Shown: positions 1 through 6,678 of the stretch, one piece after another
How the letters are laid out: every line of letters begins with the position of its first letter
Numbering within the stretch: position 1 is the first letter of the stretch
Assembly: GCA_030152225.1 (NCBI GenBank)
Contig: JASLHL010000048.1
Location: forward strand, 1 to 10,944
Source of the DNA: Flavobacterium sp.
GTDB taxonomy: Bacteria; Bacteroidota; Bacteroidia; Flavobacteriales; Flavobacteriaceae
Reading direction: 5' to 3'
DNA: 10,944 nucleotides
Program-made: the position numbers and the translations under genes
Notes under the pieces: model-generated
Seen by the model: the letters and a program-made list of their open reading frames with translations, nothing else
What the model was told of the DNA's origin: nothing
Database searches by the model: none

Positions 1-817
1 GCATCAAAGGTCCCCCTTGATTTCCTGGGAATACAGCGCTATCCAATAGAGCAGACATCATGCGTACTTCTCCTTTTGGCGTTGTTAAACCGAATGGATT
101 AGGGAAGTCTTTTCCAATTAGGATCATTCCTCCACGTGGTCCACGTAGTGTTTTGTGCGTAGTTGTTGTGATAATATGACAGTGAGGAACTGGATCATTC
201 ATCAACCCCTTTGCGATTAATCCTGCAGGGTGAGAAATATCCGCCATTAAAAGGGCTCCAACGCTATCTGCGATTTCTCTAAAGCGTTTGAAATCCATAT
301 CACGAGAATAAGCAGAAGCACCAGCAATGATTAACTTCGGTTGCTCTCTCTTCGCTATTTCTGCGATTTTATCGTAGTTTAATAAACCTGTTTCTTGCTC
401 TACACCATAAAACACTGGATTATACAATTTTCCAGAAAAATTCACGGGTGATCCGTGTGTTAGGTGTCCTCCGTGAGATAAATCAAATCCTAAGATCTTA
501 TCTCCTGGCTTTAAACAAGCCGAAAAAACAGCGGTATTCGCTTGTGATCCAGAGTGAGGTTGAACATTGACATATTCAGCACCAAAAAGAGCTTTTGCAC
601 GGTCGATAGCAATTTGCTCTACCACGTCTACTACTTCACATCCGCCGTAGTAACGTTTATTCGGGTAACCCTCTGCGTATTTATTAGTTAAACAAGAACC
701 AGCTGCTTCCATGGTTTGCTCACTCACAAAGTTTTCAGAGGCAATTAGCTCAATACCGTGTACTTGTCTATCCCCTTCCTCTACGATTAAGTCGAAAATT
801 TCTGTATCTCTTCTCAT
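1..817 (-). CDS. glyA: Serine hydroxymethyltransferase, N-terminal part (cut by window edge)
   Basis: This cytosolic PLP enzyme interconverts serine and tetrahydrofolate with glycine and 5,10-methylene-tetrahydrofolate, and is the main source of one-carbon units. The start ATG is at 815-817 and 272 complete codons are visible, against roughly 420 residues for the family, so the C-terminal third lies beyond the left edge. Visible hallmarks are ELIASENF (about 23-30), [15 protein letters not shown] (45-59), QPHSGSQAN (86-94), the [11 protein letters not shown] segment (112-122) and [14 protein letters not shown]. The last contains the Schiff-base lysine K222, preceded by H221. The reading frame is intact. 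The gene is transcribed divergently from fahA across a 113-bp spacer that carries a promoter for each gene. The identification is secure because several catalytic blocks are present in order. Confidence 0.97.
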   Translation of the reverse strand, partial: MRRDTEIFDLIVEEGDRQVHGIELIASENFVSEQTMEAAGSCLTNKYAEGYPNKRYYGGCEVVDVVEQIAIDRAKALFGAEYVNVQPHSGSQANTAVFSACLKPGDKILGFDLSHGGHLTHGSPVNFSGKLYNPVFYGVEQETGLLNYDKIAEIAKREQPKLIIAGASAYSRDMDFKRFREIADSVGALLMADISHPAGLIAKGLMNDPVPHCHIITTTTHKTLRGPRGGMILIGKDFPNPFGLTTPKGEVRMMSALLDSAVFPGNQGGPLM

Positions 818-847
818 TCTGAATTGTATATTTCGTTAAATTGACTT

Positions 848-855
848 CAAATGTA
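848..855 (-). promoter_or_regulatory. Probable -7 element of the glyA promoter
   Basis: On the minus strand this reads TACATTTG, a match to the Bacteroidota -7 consensus TAnnTTTG. It lies about 30 bp upstream of the glyA start. No TTG-type -33 box is present at the usual 19-bp spacing, so the call rests on the -7 box and its position alone. Confidence 0.5.
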
Positions 856-864
856 CAAAATTCG

Positions 865-895
865 TTTGTTAATTTGCCCTATAATTATATATTTG
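865..895 (+). promoter_or_regulatory. fahA promoter, Bacteroidota type (-33 TTTG, -7 TATATTTG)
   Basis: TTTG at 865-868 is followed after 19 bp by TATATTTG at 888-895. This matches the Bacteroidota housekeeping promoter pattern in both sequence and spacing. Transcription would begin around 900-903, leaving a leader of about 30 nt before the fahA ATG at 931. No Shine-Dalgarno sequence precedes the start, which is normal for this phylum. Confidence 0.7.
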
Positions 896-930
896 ATAAA
901 ACTATTCATTCAACTAATTAAGCAATAAAT

Positions 931-2217
931 ATGATGATTACGGCAAATGATCCGAAAAGAGAATCTTGGTTAGAAGTTCAGGCACAATCTGACTTCCCGA
1001 TCCAAAACATTCCTTTTGGGGTTTTTATTACGAAAGATGATATTGTAACAATTGGAACTCGTATTGGCGACCATGCTATCGATTTAAGTGCGCTACAAAT
1101 GTTAGGCTATTTGAAGGGAATTGATCTGACAGACGATGTGTTTTTACAAGACAATCTCAATGATTTCATTTCAAGTGGAAAAAAAACATGGCGTGCAGTT
1201 CGAAACAGAATCGCAGATATCTTTGACAAAAAAAATCCCGCCTTACAAAACAACACCAAACACAGAGAAGCTGTTATTTTTAAAATAGACGAGGTAGAAA
1301 TGCAACTACCCGTGTATATTGGAGATTATACGGACTTCTATTCCAGCAAGGAACACGCGACCAATGTGGGTAAAATGTTTAGAGATCCTGCGAATGCTTT
1401 GTTGCCCAATTGGCTCCATATTCCAGTCGGTTACCACGGAAGAAGTTCAACGGTTATTCCTTCGGGAATCAACGTAAAACGCCCAGCAGGGCAAACGTTG
1501 CCCAAAGGAGAATCACAACCTGTTTTTGGTCCATCTAAACGCATTGACTTTGAATTAGAAACCGCTTTTATTACCACAGATGCCAATCTATTTGGTGAAA
1601 GTATTCCCGTAGATCAGGCAGAAGATCACATTTTCGGTATGGTTTTGCTAAATGACTGGAGTGCACGTGATATTCAAACATGGGAATACGTGCCTTTAGG
1701 CCCCTTCTTAGCTAAAAACTTTGCGACGTCTATTTCGCCTTGGGTAATTACTTTAGATGCCTTAGAACCCTTTAGAACAGCTAGTCCAAAGCAAGAACCA
1801 ACACCGCTGGCCTACCTACAACAAACAGGTAACAAAACCTTTGATATCAACTTGGAGGTTTACCTTCAACCAGAAAATGGAACGGATACCCTAATTTGCG
1901 AATCTAACTTCAAATACTTGTATTGGACCATGAGTCAGCAATTAGCTCACCATACCATCAATGGTTGTAAGATTAACGCAGGTGATTTAATGGGATCAGG
2001 AACAATTTCAGGCCCTACACCTACTAGCTTTGGCTCCTTGTTAGAGCTAACTTGGGCGGGTACTAATCCCCTGACATTAGCCGATGGTTCAACAAGAACC
2101 TTCATCGAAGATTACGATACCATTACCATGAAAGGGTACTGTCAAAATGATGACATCCGCATTGGATTTGGCGAAGTAAAGAGTATGTTACTCCCTTCCA
2201 CCGCTACCATGAAATAA
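931..2217 (+). CDS. fahA: Fumarylacetoacetase
   Basis: This enzyme hydrolyses 4-fumarylacetoacetate to fumarate and acetoacetate, the last step of tyrosine/homogentisate degradation, in the cytosol. The 428 residues match the usual full length of the family. The N-terminal domain starts with TANDPKRESWLEV, as in flavobacterial homologues. The C-terminal catalytic domain contains DYTDFYSSKEHATNVGKMFR (132-151). By comparison with the mouse enzyme, D135, E208, E210 and D242 are the metal ligands. H142 and E372 are the catalytic pair, and R246, Q249 and K262 line the active site; all are present. The gene starts with two consecutive ATG codons (931, 934) and either could be used. It has its own promoter and terminator, so it appears monocistronic. 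No other tyrosine-catabolism gene is in the window. Confidence 0.97.
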   Translation: MMITANDPKRESWLEVQAQSDFPIQNIPFGVFITKDDIVTIGTRIGDHAIDLSALQMLGYLKGIDLTDDVFLQDNLNDFISSGKKTWRAVRNRIADIFDKKNPALQNNTKHREAVIFKIDEVEMQLPVYIGDYTDFYSSKEHATNVGKMFRDPANALLPNWLHIPVGYHGRSSTVIPSGINVKRPAGQTLPKGESQPVFGPSKRIDFELETAFITTDANLFGESIPVDQAEDHIFGMVLLNDWSARDIQTWEYVPLGPFLAKNFATSISPWVITLDALEPFRTASPKQEPTPLAYLQQTGNKTFDINLEVYLQPENGTDTLICESNFKYLYWTMSQQLAHHTINGCKINAGDLMGSGTISGPTPTSFGSLLELTWAGTNPLTLADGSTRTFIEDYDTITMKGYCQNDDIRIGFGEVKSMLLPSTATMK

Positions 2218-2262
2218 AATAACGAAATAAAACCAAGCTGTTTAATAAGCGTTACAAGATAG

Positions 2263-2293
2263 AACCTCATCTAATTTTAGGTGAGGTTTTTTT
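2263..2293 (+). terminator. Intrinsic terminator after fahA
   Basis: A 10-bp stem (2263-2272 with 2279-2288, one G-U pair) closes a six-base AATTTT loop. It runs directly into seven T residues at 2287-2293. It lies 46 bp after the fahA stop codon and is oriented to end fahA transcription. Confidence 0.88.
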
Positions 2294-2551
2294 GTGAATA
2301 TTGCCTTGATTGTCGCTGTTTATATTACGATGACACGAGATGTTTTGCTCAACTGACACCCCCTTATTATTGCCCTGCTTAGTGGTATTCTATTTTTTCA
2401 AATGCAAAAAAAATTAGGCAAGTTGAAAATAACCCGAAATTCCCCCTTCCGTTTTCTTCCACTTTTTGGAAAAAAGAGTTCTTTTCCATTATTTTCCGAA
2501 ACAAAAAACCACAACAAACTGAAATTCAATATTTTGAAGCAAACAAGAAAA

Positions 2552-2664
2552 GTACTTGTAAAGGGTTTGTAAGGGGATTGTTAATACGTACAAGGGTTTT
2601 AGGCCATTTTACCAATGTTACCCTTTACAAACCCTTTACAAACCCCTTACGATCCCTTTTGTAC
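2552..2664. repeat. Two facing arrays of 11-bp repeats forming a long inverted repeat
   Basis: The left arm holds 11-bp units starting at 2555, 2566, 2577 and 2588, with consensus close to TTTGTAAAGGG. The right arm holds the reverse complement: units at 2621, 2632, 2643 and 2654, the first two being identical CCCTTTACAAA and the other two degenerate. Bases 2556-2572 are perfectly complementary to 2625-2641 (17 bp). With one G-U pair the stem extends to 21 bp (2556-2576 with 2621-2641) around a 44-nt loop. The outer ends both carry GTAC, at 2552-2555 and 2661-2664. The 11-bp period is about one DNA helical turn, so the units would lie on the same face. The element could be a protein-binding array, a structured RNA or a remnant mobile palindrome; the sequence does not decide between these. 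Confidence 0.85.
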
Positions 2665-2666
2665 AA

Positions 2667-2705
2667 AACAATAGAGGGTGACCTTTTGGGACCCCCTCTA
2701 TTGTT
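2667..2705. repeat. 12-bp perfect inverted repeat (hairpin)
   Basis: AACAATAGAGGG at 2667-2678 is the exact reverse complement of 2694-2705, separated by 15 bases. No T-run follows on the plus strand, and the flanking sequence on the minus strand does not give a classic terminator tail either. It begins only two bases after the 11-bp repeat array ends, so the two structures may form one element. Confidence 0.75.
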
Positions 2706-2841
2706 GCCAAATCCCCATCTTTCTTACTCCTTTTTTGTAGGCGTTACGCGAACTTCGAATAAACAAATGCACCAAAATTGATTATTTTAAAATCACATTT
2801 TAAATCCTGCACAACCTCTTCCATAAATCGCAGCTTTTTCG

Positions 2842-2849
2842 TATTTTTA
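2842..2849 (+). promoter_or_regulatory. Possible -7 element for ftsE
   Basis: TATTTTTA lies 21 bp before the ftsE ATG and resembles the Bacteroidota -7 box TAnnTTTG with a final A. The matching -33 position has only TTC (2819-2821). This is a weak candidate, supported mainly by its position in front of a gene whose upstream neighbour is terminated. Confidence 0.35.
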
Positions 2850-2870
2850 CCTTTTAATTCATTCGGTGCT

Positions 2871-3554
2871 ATGTCAAAAGTAATTTTATCCTTACAAAAT
2901 GTAAATGTTTACCAAAATAAACATCAGGTCTTATCCAATGTAAACCTAGAAGTGAACAAAGGAGAATTCCTTTATGTCATTGGTAAAACAGGAGCTGGAA
3001 AGAGTAGTTTTATGAAAACACTTTATGCCGACTTAGCCCTAACAGAAGGGGAAGGAACAATTGTCGACTATGATTTACGCCAATTGAAAGAGCGCGATAT
3101 TCCTTTTTTGAGACGCTCTTTGGGTATTGTATTTCAAGACTTTAAGCTATTACCTGATCGCACCGTTTACGGAAATCTACAATTTGCCTTAAAAGCAACG
3201 GGATGGACCGAACAAGAAGCAATTAAAAGACGTATTGAAGAGGTATTAGAACGCGTGGGAATGCTCTCTCATATTCAAAAAATGCCCCATCAACTCTCCG
3301 GTGGTGAACAACAGCGTATTGCGATTGCTCGTGCCTTATTAAACGATCCGGATCTTATCCTTGCGGATGAGCCAACGGGAAACTTAGATCCACAGACAAG
3401 TTCAGAAGTCATGGAGTTACTTTTAGAAATTAATAAAAATGGCCGTACCATCATTATGGTGACCCATGATTATGCCCTATTATTAAAATATCCTGCAAAA
3501 ACTCTGAAGTGTGATGAAGGTTCTCTTTTTGAAGTGATCCACCGCACATCTTAA
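2871..3554 (+). CDS. ftsE: Cell-division ABC transporter ATP-binding protein FtsE
   Basis: This is the ATPase that pairs with the membrane protein FtsX at the septum to control peptidoglycan hydrolysis during division. Counting from the ATG at 2871 it is 227 residues, the usual FtsE length. The Walker A motif GKTGAGKSS is at 38-46, the Q-loop glutamine is Q89, and the signature LSGGEQQRIAIARAL spans 142-156. Walker B and the D-loop LILADEPTGNLD span 162-173, and the H-loop histidine is H199. The open frame extends upstream to 2778, but those extra 31 residues look unlike any ABC N-terminus and overlap the probable promoter. FtsX is not adjacent. Instead a glycosyltransferase follows after six bases, probably in the same transcript. 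Related LolD/MacB-type ATPases share these motifs, so FtsE rests on length and overall similarity. Confidence 0.88.
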   Translation: MSKVILSLQNVNVYQNKHQVLSNVNLEVNKGEFLYVIGKTGAGKSSFMKTLYADLALTEGEGTIVDYDLRQLKERDIPFLRRSLGIVFQDFKLLPDRTVYGNLQFALKATGWTEQEAIKRRIEEVLERVGMLSHIQKMPHQLSGGEQQRIAIARALLNDPDLILADEPTGNLDPQTSSEVMELLLEINKNGRTIIMVTHDYALLLKYPAKTLKCDEGSLFEVIHRTS

Positions 3555-3560
3555 CCCACT

Positions 3561-4424
3561 ATGCTATCCATTGCAATACCCGTTTACAATCACAATATTC
3601 TACCTTTAGTAGAGCGATTACATCGCGAAGCATCTTCCCTAAACATTTCCTTTGAAATTTTGGTCTGTGATGATGCTTCAACAGCGGTAGTTCCAAATCA
3701 AAGTATCACGCGTTTTTCCCATACGCGTTTCTTGCAAAACTCCGTTAATCAGCATGTAGCTTATACGCGAAATCGACTGCTACAAGAAGCGCAATATCCT
3801 TGGGTCTTACTGCTGGATGCAGATGTTTTTCCCCAGTCGGAAACGTTCATCCAAACGTATATTCATCAACGAAATAACGGATTTTTTTTTCAAGGAGGAT
3901 TTACCTATCCCACTAAAAATCCCACTGACAATCAATCCCTTCGATTGACTTATGGTCAAACCATTGAACAATACAAACACCTACATTCTTGTTGTAACCT
4001 CTTTTTTAATCAACGGGAACTACAGCTACAATTTGATGAAACCATAACAGAATATGGCTATGAAGACACCTTATTCTTCCTCAATCTAGCAAAACAAGAG
4101 ATTAAAGTCACTCGATTGAATAACCCTGTGGTTCACTTTAGTACAGAATCCAACCAAACCTACTTAGAGCGCAGCAAACAAGCTTGTTGGGGGTTAGCGA
4201 ACCTCATTCAACTGGGGAAGATACAAACTGACGAAGTACAACTGAGTCGCATATATCACCAACTACAACGCTGCCATTTTACTTTCGTCCTATCAATTGT
4301 AAACACACTCCTTGGTTCGCATATTCAACGCAATCTCCTGGGTAAAAAGCCCTCTATGACTGGATTTAAGTGGTTTAAACTGCTTGAATATCACAAGGCT
4401 AACCAAGGGATTCAAAAAAGCTAA
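3561..4424 (+). CDS. Family 2 (GT-A fold) glycosyltransferase
   Basis: This is a predicted cytoplasmic enzyme that transfers a sugar from a nucleotide donor, probably in surface-polysaccharide synthesis. The 287-residue protein opens with the GT2 signature SIAIPVYNHN (3-12). DD at 37-38 contacts the nucleotide, and the DxD metal-binding motif is in LLLDADVF (83-90, DAD 86-88). A later acidic motif, EYGYEDT (164-170), matches the GT2 segment that usually supplies the catalytic base. No membrane segment is evident. It starts six bases after ftsE, so the two are likely co-transcribed. Its last 26 bp overlap the 3' end of the convergent glycosyltransferase on the minus strand. Donor and acceptor cannot be deduced from sequence. 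Confidence 0.88.
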   Translation: MLSIAIPVYNHNILPLVERLHREASSLNISFEILVCDDASTAVVPNQSITRFSHTRFLQNSVNQHVAYTRNRLLQEAQYPWVLLLDADVFPQSETFIQTYIHQRNNGFFFQGGFTYPTKNPTDNQSLRLTYGQTIEQYKHLHSCCNLFFNQRELQLQFDETITEYGYEDTLFFLNLAKQEIKVTRLNNPVVHFSTESNQTYLERSKQACWGLANLIQLGKIQTDEVQLSRIYHQLQRCHFTFVLSIVNTLLGSHIQRNLLGKKPSMTGFKWFKLLEYHKANQGIQKS

Positions 4425-5493
4425 TCCACTGTTGTAAAACTAGCGGTTTAGCATAAGGTGCTATTGATTTTTTGGCGTGTTCACCAAACTGTTCTACTAT
4501 TTTTGCGTCTTGCATGAGAATACCACAACAATGCAACATCAACTGTTCTTGACCTGGTGGAATTAAATAACCATTGTGACCGTGTTGAATCAAATCAGCA
4601 GGTCCGTAATCCACATCAAAAGCAACAACAGGTAGACCAAGTGCCATAGCCTCTAAGAAAGCCATGGGCATTCCTTCCATTTTTGACGTATGCAATAGAA
4701 ACGCACTGGCTTGTAGTTCGCGATTTACCTCCTCTACTTCTCCTTTCCAAATGACAGCTGCATCAGCTAATTCTTTTAAATGGTCAACATAAGTTGCTTC
4801 TCCTGTACCACAGATCACCAACTTCCAATGGGGATAAATACGGTGGATTTGCTTCCAAAGACGCAGCATCACTTCGTAATTCTTTTCAGGGACTAAACGA
4901 CCAACTGCAATCACTTGTTTACTAGTGGATAATGCTCCTTCTTGGGGTAAGGTATCTGTTTCAATCCAGTTGGGAATAACCTGTATATTGGGGTGTTTCC
5001 AATCGCGTTTTGTACTTTCATTTAGTAGAATGAGCCCCGTAAAACGCTTGCTCAGTGCCAAGGTAATTCGATCGACAACCCATCGCTTGATTTTGGATGC
5101 AATAGGAGATAATAAAAAATGACGAGATCCGTGAACCTCAAAATACAGTGGCACAGCTGTCTTTAAAAAATAAGAAGCAAAATAACCTTTGATCCCATTA
5201 TCTACCACAACAAGGAGATCCGGTTGAAAAGCGTTAATTCCTTGTTGTTGAACGAATGCATAAAAGTTTCGCATCTGTCTCACGGTGCGTATCGAATGGG
5301 GATAAAACTCCCATTGTACGTGGTCATCAAAGGAATAAAACGGCTGTTGCTGTTTATCATTGGTGGAGATAATCATCACTTGATGTCCCAACTCCACAAA
5401 AGCCCTTGTTTTTTGGCTGAGTATACGAGCCACTCCACCTCCTCCTGTAATAGAAGTAGCAAGATAGAGTATATTTAATTTTTTGAATTCCAT
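4399..5493 (-). CDS. Family 4 (GT-B fold) glycosyltransferase
   Basis: This is a predicted retaining glycosyltransferase of the GT4 family, acting on the cytoplasmic side of the membrane in polysaccharide assembly. The 364 residues are typical. The N-terminal glycine-rich loop GGGGVARIL is at 17-25, and an acceptor-site HG lies at 121-122. The start of the C-terminal domain, VGRLVPEKN (197-205), gives the donor-phosphate contacts R199 and K204. The E-x7-E motif is E273-GMPMAFL-E281, followed by EAMALGLPVVAFD. The ATG (5491-5493) lies inside the upstream gene, with 19 bp of same-strand overlap, which suggests translational coupling. The 3' end overlaps the convergent GT2 gene by 26 bp, leaving no room for a separate terminator. 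Substrate specificity is unknown. Confidence 0.9.
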   Translation of the reverse strand: MEFKKLNILYLATSITGGGGVARILSQKTRAFVELGHQVMIISTNDKQQQPFYSFDDHVQWEFYPHSIRTVRQMRNFYAFVQQQGINAFQPDLLVVVDNGIKGYFASYFLKTAVPLYFEVHGSRHFLLSPIASKIKRWVVDRITLALSKRFTGLILLNESTKRDWKHPNIQVIPNWIETDTLPQEGALSTSKQVIAVGRLVPEKNYEVMLRLWKQIHRIYPHWKLVICGTGEATYVDHLKELADAAVIWKGEVEEVNRELQASAFLLHTSKMEGMPMAFLEAMALGLPVVAFDVDYGPADLIQHGHNGYLIPPGQEQLMLHCCGILMQDAKIVEQFGEHAKKSIAPYAKPLVLQQWISFFESLG

Positions 5494-6626
5494 AGGTTTA
5501 CATACTGATTAGCCACTGTATTACAATCGTGAACTTCGCGAACAAACTGTTGGGCACGTTGTCCTATTTTAGCAATAACGGCTCTATTTTCAATCAGATA
5601 GCTCAACTTCTCGACTAAATAGACCACATCGGGTTTCGCTTCCATACACACCTCCTCTGCTTGCAGTTTATAATGTGCGAGAAATTCATCATTTGCTCCT
5701 GTAAAAACAACTTTTCCTTGAGCCATGGCTTCGAGAGCATTATATCCCTGATCTTTTGAGAATACTTGATCCAAAACAATCGTTGCTCTTTGCTGCGCCA
5801 ATTGATACGCTTGATAAGGCAACTGTTCTGCTATGATAATATCTATTTGATCACTGTATTGTTGTTCAATCTGCTGTAGGGCCGCTTCAAAAAAGGCGAT
5901 TCCCTTTTGATGGTAATTCCCTCTATTAATCCCTAAAAAGATACACAGTTTACCTGTTTCAGGTCCTTCAATTAGCGGATAATTCGGTATGATAACTGGG
6001 TGCGGAATTAATCCCAAATACTTAGGATGTTGCTTATTGGGATTTACATAATCCATATCACTCGCAATAATCCCCTGACAATGAGCCAAAATCAGCTGTT
6101 GGGTTTGGATCACCCCTTTTTGACGGTACACATCAACATAGGCATACTGGCGCTTTAGCTTAGGATTGGCAAATAAGGGTTGAAAGAGCGATAGTTCTTC
6201 TTGGTGCGTAGTTAAATAATGAAATCCGTGGACATCAATACCACAAGAAAGCAAAAACATCTTTTTATTTTGAGTTAACAGCTGCTTTATCAAGCGTCTT
6301 TCCCATGGAGCAATCGTTTGAATTGGACGGTCATTAATCAGTTGTACAACGTCAAAATTCTTCAATTGCTTCCAGTGTTGTTGGGCTCTCCATCCTTTTT
6401 CAACTTCAGCAATATCCCAACGAAAGACCTTGTGTAAGGCCTTGCGAAAAAAAGTACCCCATCGACTACTCGTCCATTGGGGACGAATGGAGAGATCGAC
6501 CTGTAAATTTTTGAATTTATCGCCATCACCGAGCAAGACGACTTCCTTCACCTTGGGGTGTTGTATTAGTCCCTTTTTCAAGGCAGAATGTAATCCACTA
6601 TAATCCCCAATTAAAAGTATTCTCAT
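5475..6626 (-). CDS. Glycosyltransferase-like protein, atypical GT-B type
   Basis: This 383-residue protein is probably a glycosyltransferase, but it lacks the standard GT4 E-x7-E block. It has a Rossmann-like start, MRILLIGDYSGLHSALKKG, and a possible donor-domain entry, LGINRGNYHQKG (231-242). The segment KDQGYNALEAMAQGKVVFTG (291-310) closely resembles the nucleotide-binding helix of GT-B enzymes, with E299 as the likely ribose contact. No signal peptide or membrane segment is visible. It is the first gene of a two-gene minus-strand operon, and its stop overlaps the next GT4 start by 19 bp. It starts just downstream of a strong promoter match. The position in a sugar locus supports a transferase role; family assignment and substrate remain open. 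Confidence 0.72.
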   Translation of the reverse strand: MRILLIGDYSGLHSALKKGLIQHPKVKEVVLLGDGDKFKNLQVDLSIRPQWTSSRWGTFFRKALHKVFRWDIAEVEKGWRAQQHWKQLKNFDVVQLINDRPIQTIAPWERRLIKQLLTQNKKMFLLSCGIDVHGFHYLTTHQEELSLFQPLFANPKLKRQYAYVDVYRQKGVIQTQQLILAHCQGIIASDMDYVNPNKQHPKYLGLIPHPVIIPNYPLIEGPETGKLCIFLGINRGNYHQKGIAFFEAALQQIEQQYSDQIDIIIAEQLPYQAYQLAQQRATIVLDQVFSKDQGYNALEAMAQGKVVFTGANDEFLAHYKLQAEEVCMEAKPDVVYLVEKLSYLIENRAVIAKIGQRAQQFVREVHDCNTVANQYVNLWNSKN

Positions 6627-6646
6627 TATCTTAGCCGTGATTTGTT

Positions 6647-6678
6647 CAAATGTACGTTTATCTTTTTATGTCTCAAAA
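6647..6678 (-). promoter_or_regulatory. Promoter for the minus-strand glycosyltransferase pair, overlapping the divergent gene
   Basis: Read on the minus strand, TTTTG (6678-6674) is followed after 19 bp by TACATTTG (6654-6647), an excellent Bacteroidota promoter match. Transcription would start near 6640, giving a leader of about 15 nt before the ATG at 6624-6626. The -33 box lies inside the coding start of the plus-strand glycosyltransferase (ATG at 6668). Confidence 0.65.

Larger units (their letters stand above)
2294..2870. other. Long gene-free stretch between fahA and ftsE
   Basis: About 580 bp contain no reading frame with recognisable protein features. The left half (2294-2550) is AT-rich with many A and T runs. 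The right half carries two adjacent inverted-repeat structures (2552-2664 and 2667-2705), annotated separately. A weak promoter-like pair, TTG at 2370-2372 and TATTTTTT at 2391-2398 with an 18-bp spacer, points toward the repeats, so a small untranslated transcript is possible but unproven. I see no tRNA cloverleaf, no SRP, tmRNA or RNase P signature, and no transposase remnant. Confidence 0.7.

Noticed and set aside
2555..2664. 11-bp repeats as a CRISPR array
   Set aside because: The units are far shorter than CRISPR repeats, have no unique spacers between them, and no cas genes are nearby.
2667..2705. 12-bp hairpin as a transcription terminator
   Set aside because: No T-run follows the stem on either strand, and fahA already has a strong terminator at 2263-2293.
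2578..2781. 67-codon open frame on the plus strand in the repeat region
   Set aside because: It runs through the inverted repeats, starts with a non-ATG codon (TTG), has no recognisable domain and is explained by the repeat sequence.
2778..2870. Upstream in-frame extension of ftsE by 31 residues
   Set aside because: The extension has no ABC-type sequence and overlaps the probable -7 element; the ATG at 2871 gives the normal FtsE length and N-terminus.
4925..5478. Two plus-strand open frames (4925-5122 and 5224-5478)
   Set aside because: Both are antisense to the well-supported minus-strand GT4 gene and have no family resemblance.
6653..6660. TACGTTTA as a -7 box for the plus-strand GT4 gene
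   Set aside because: The upstream box is poor (TTAG), and the implied start site would fall on the ATG at 6668, leaving no leader.
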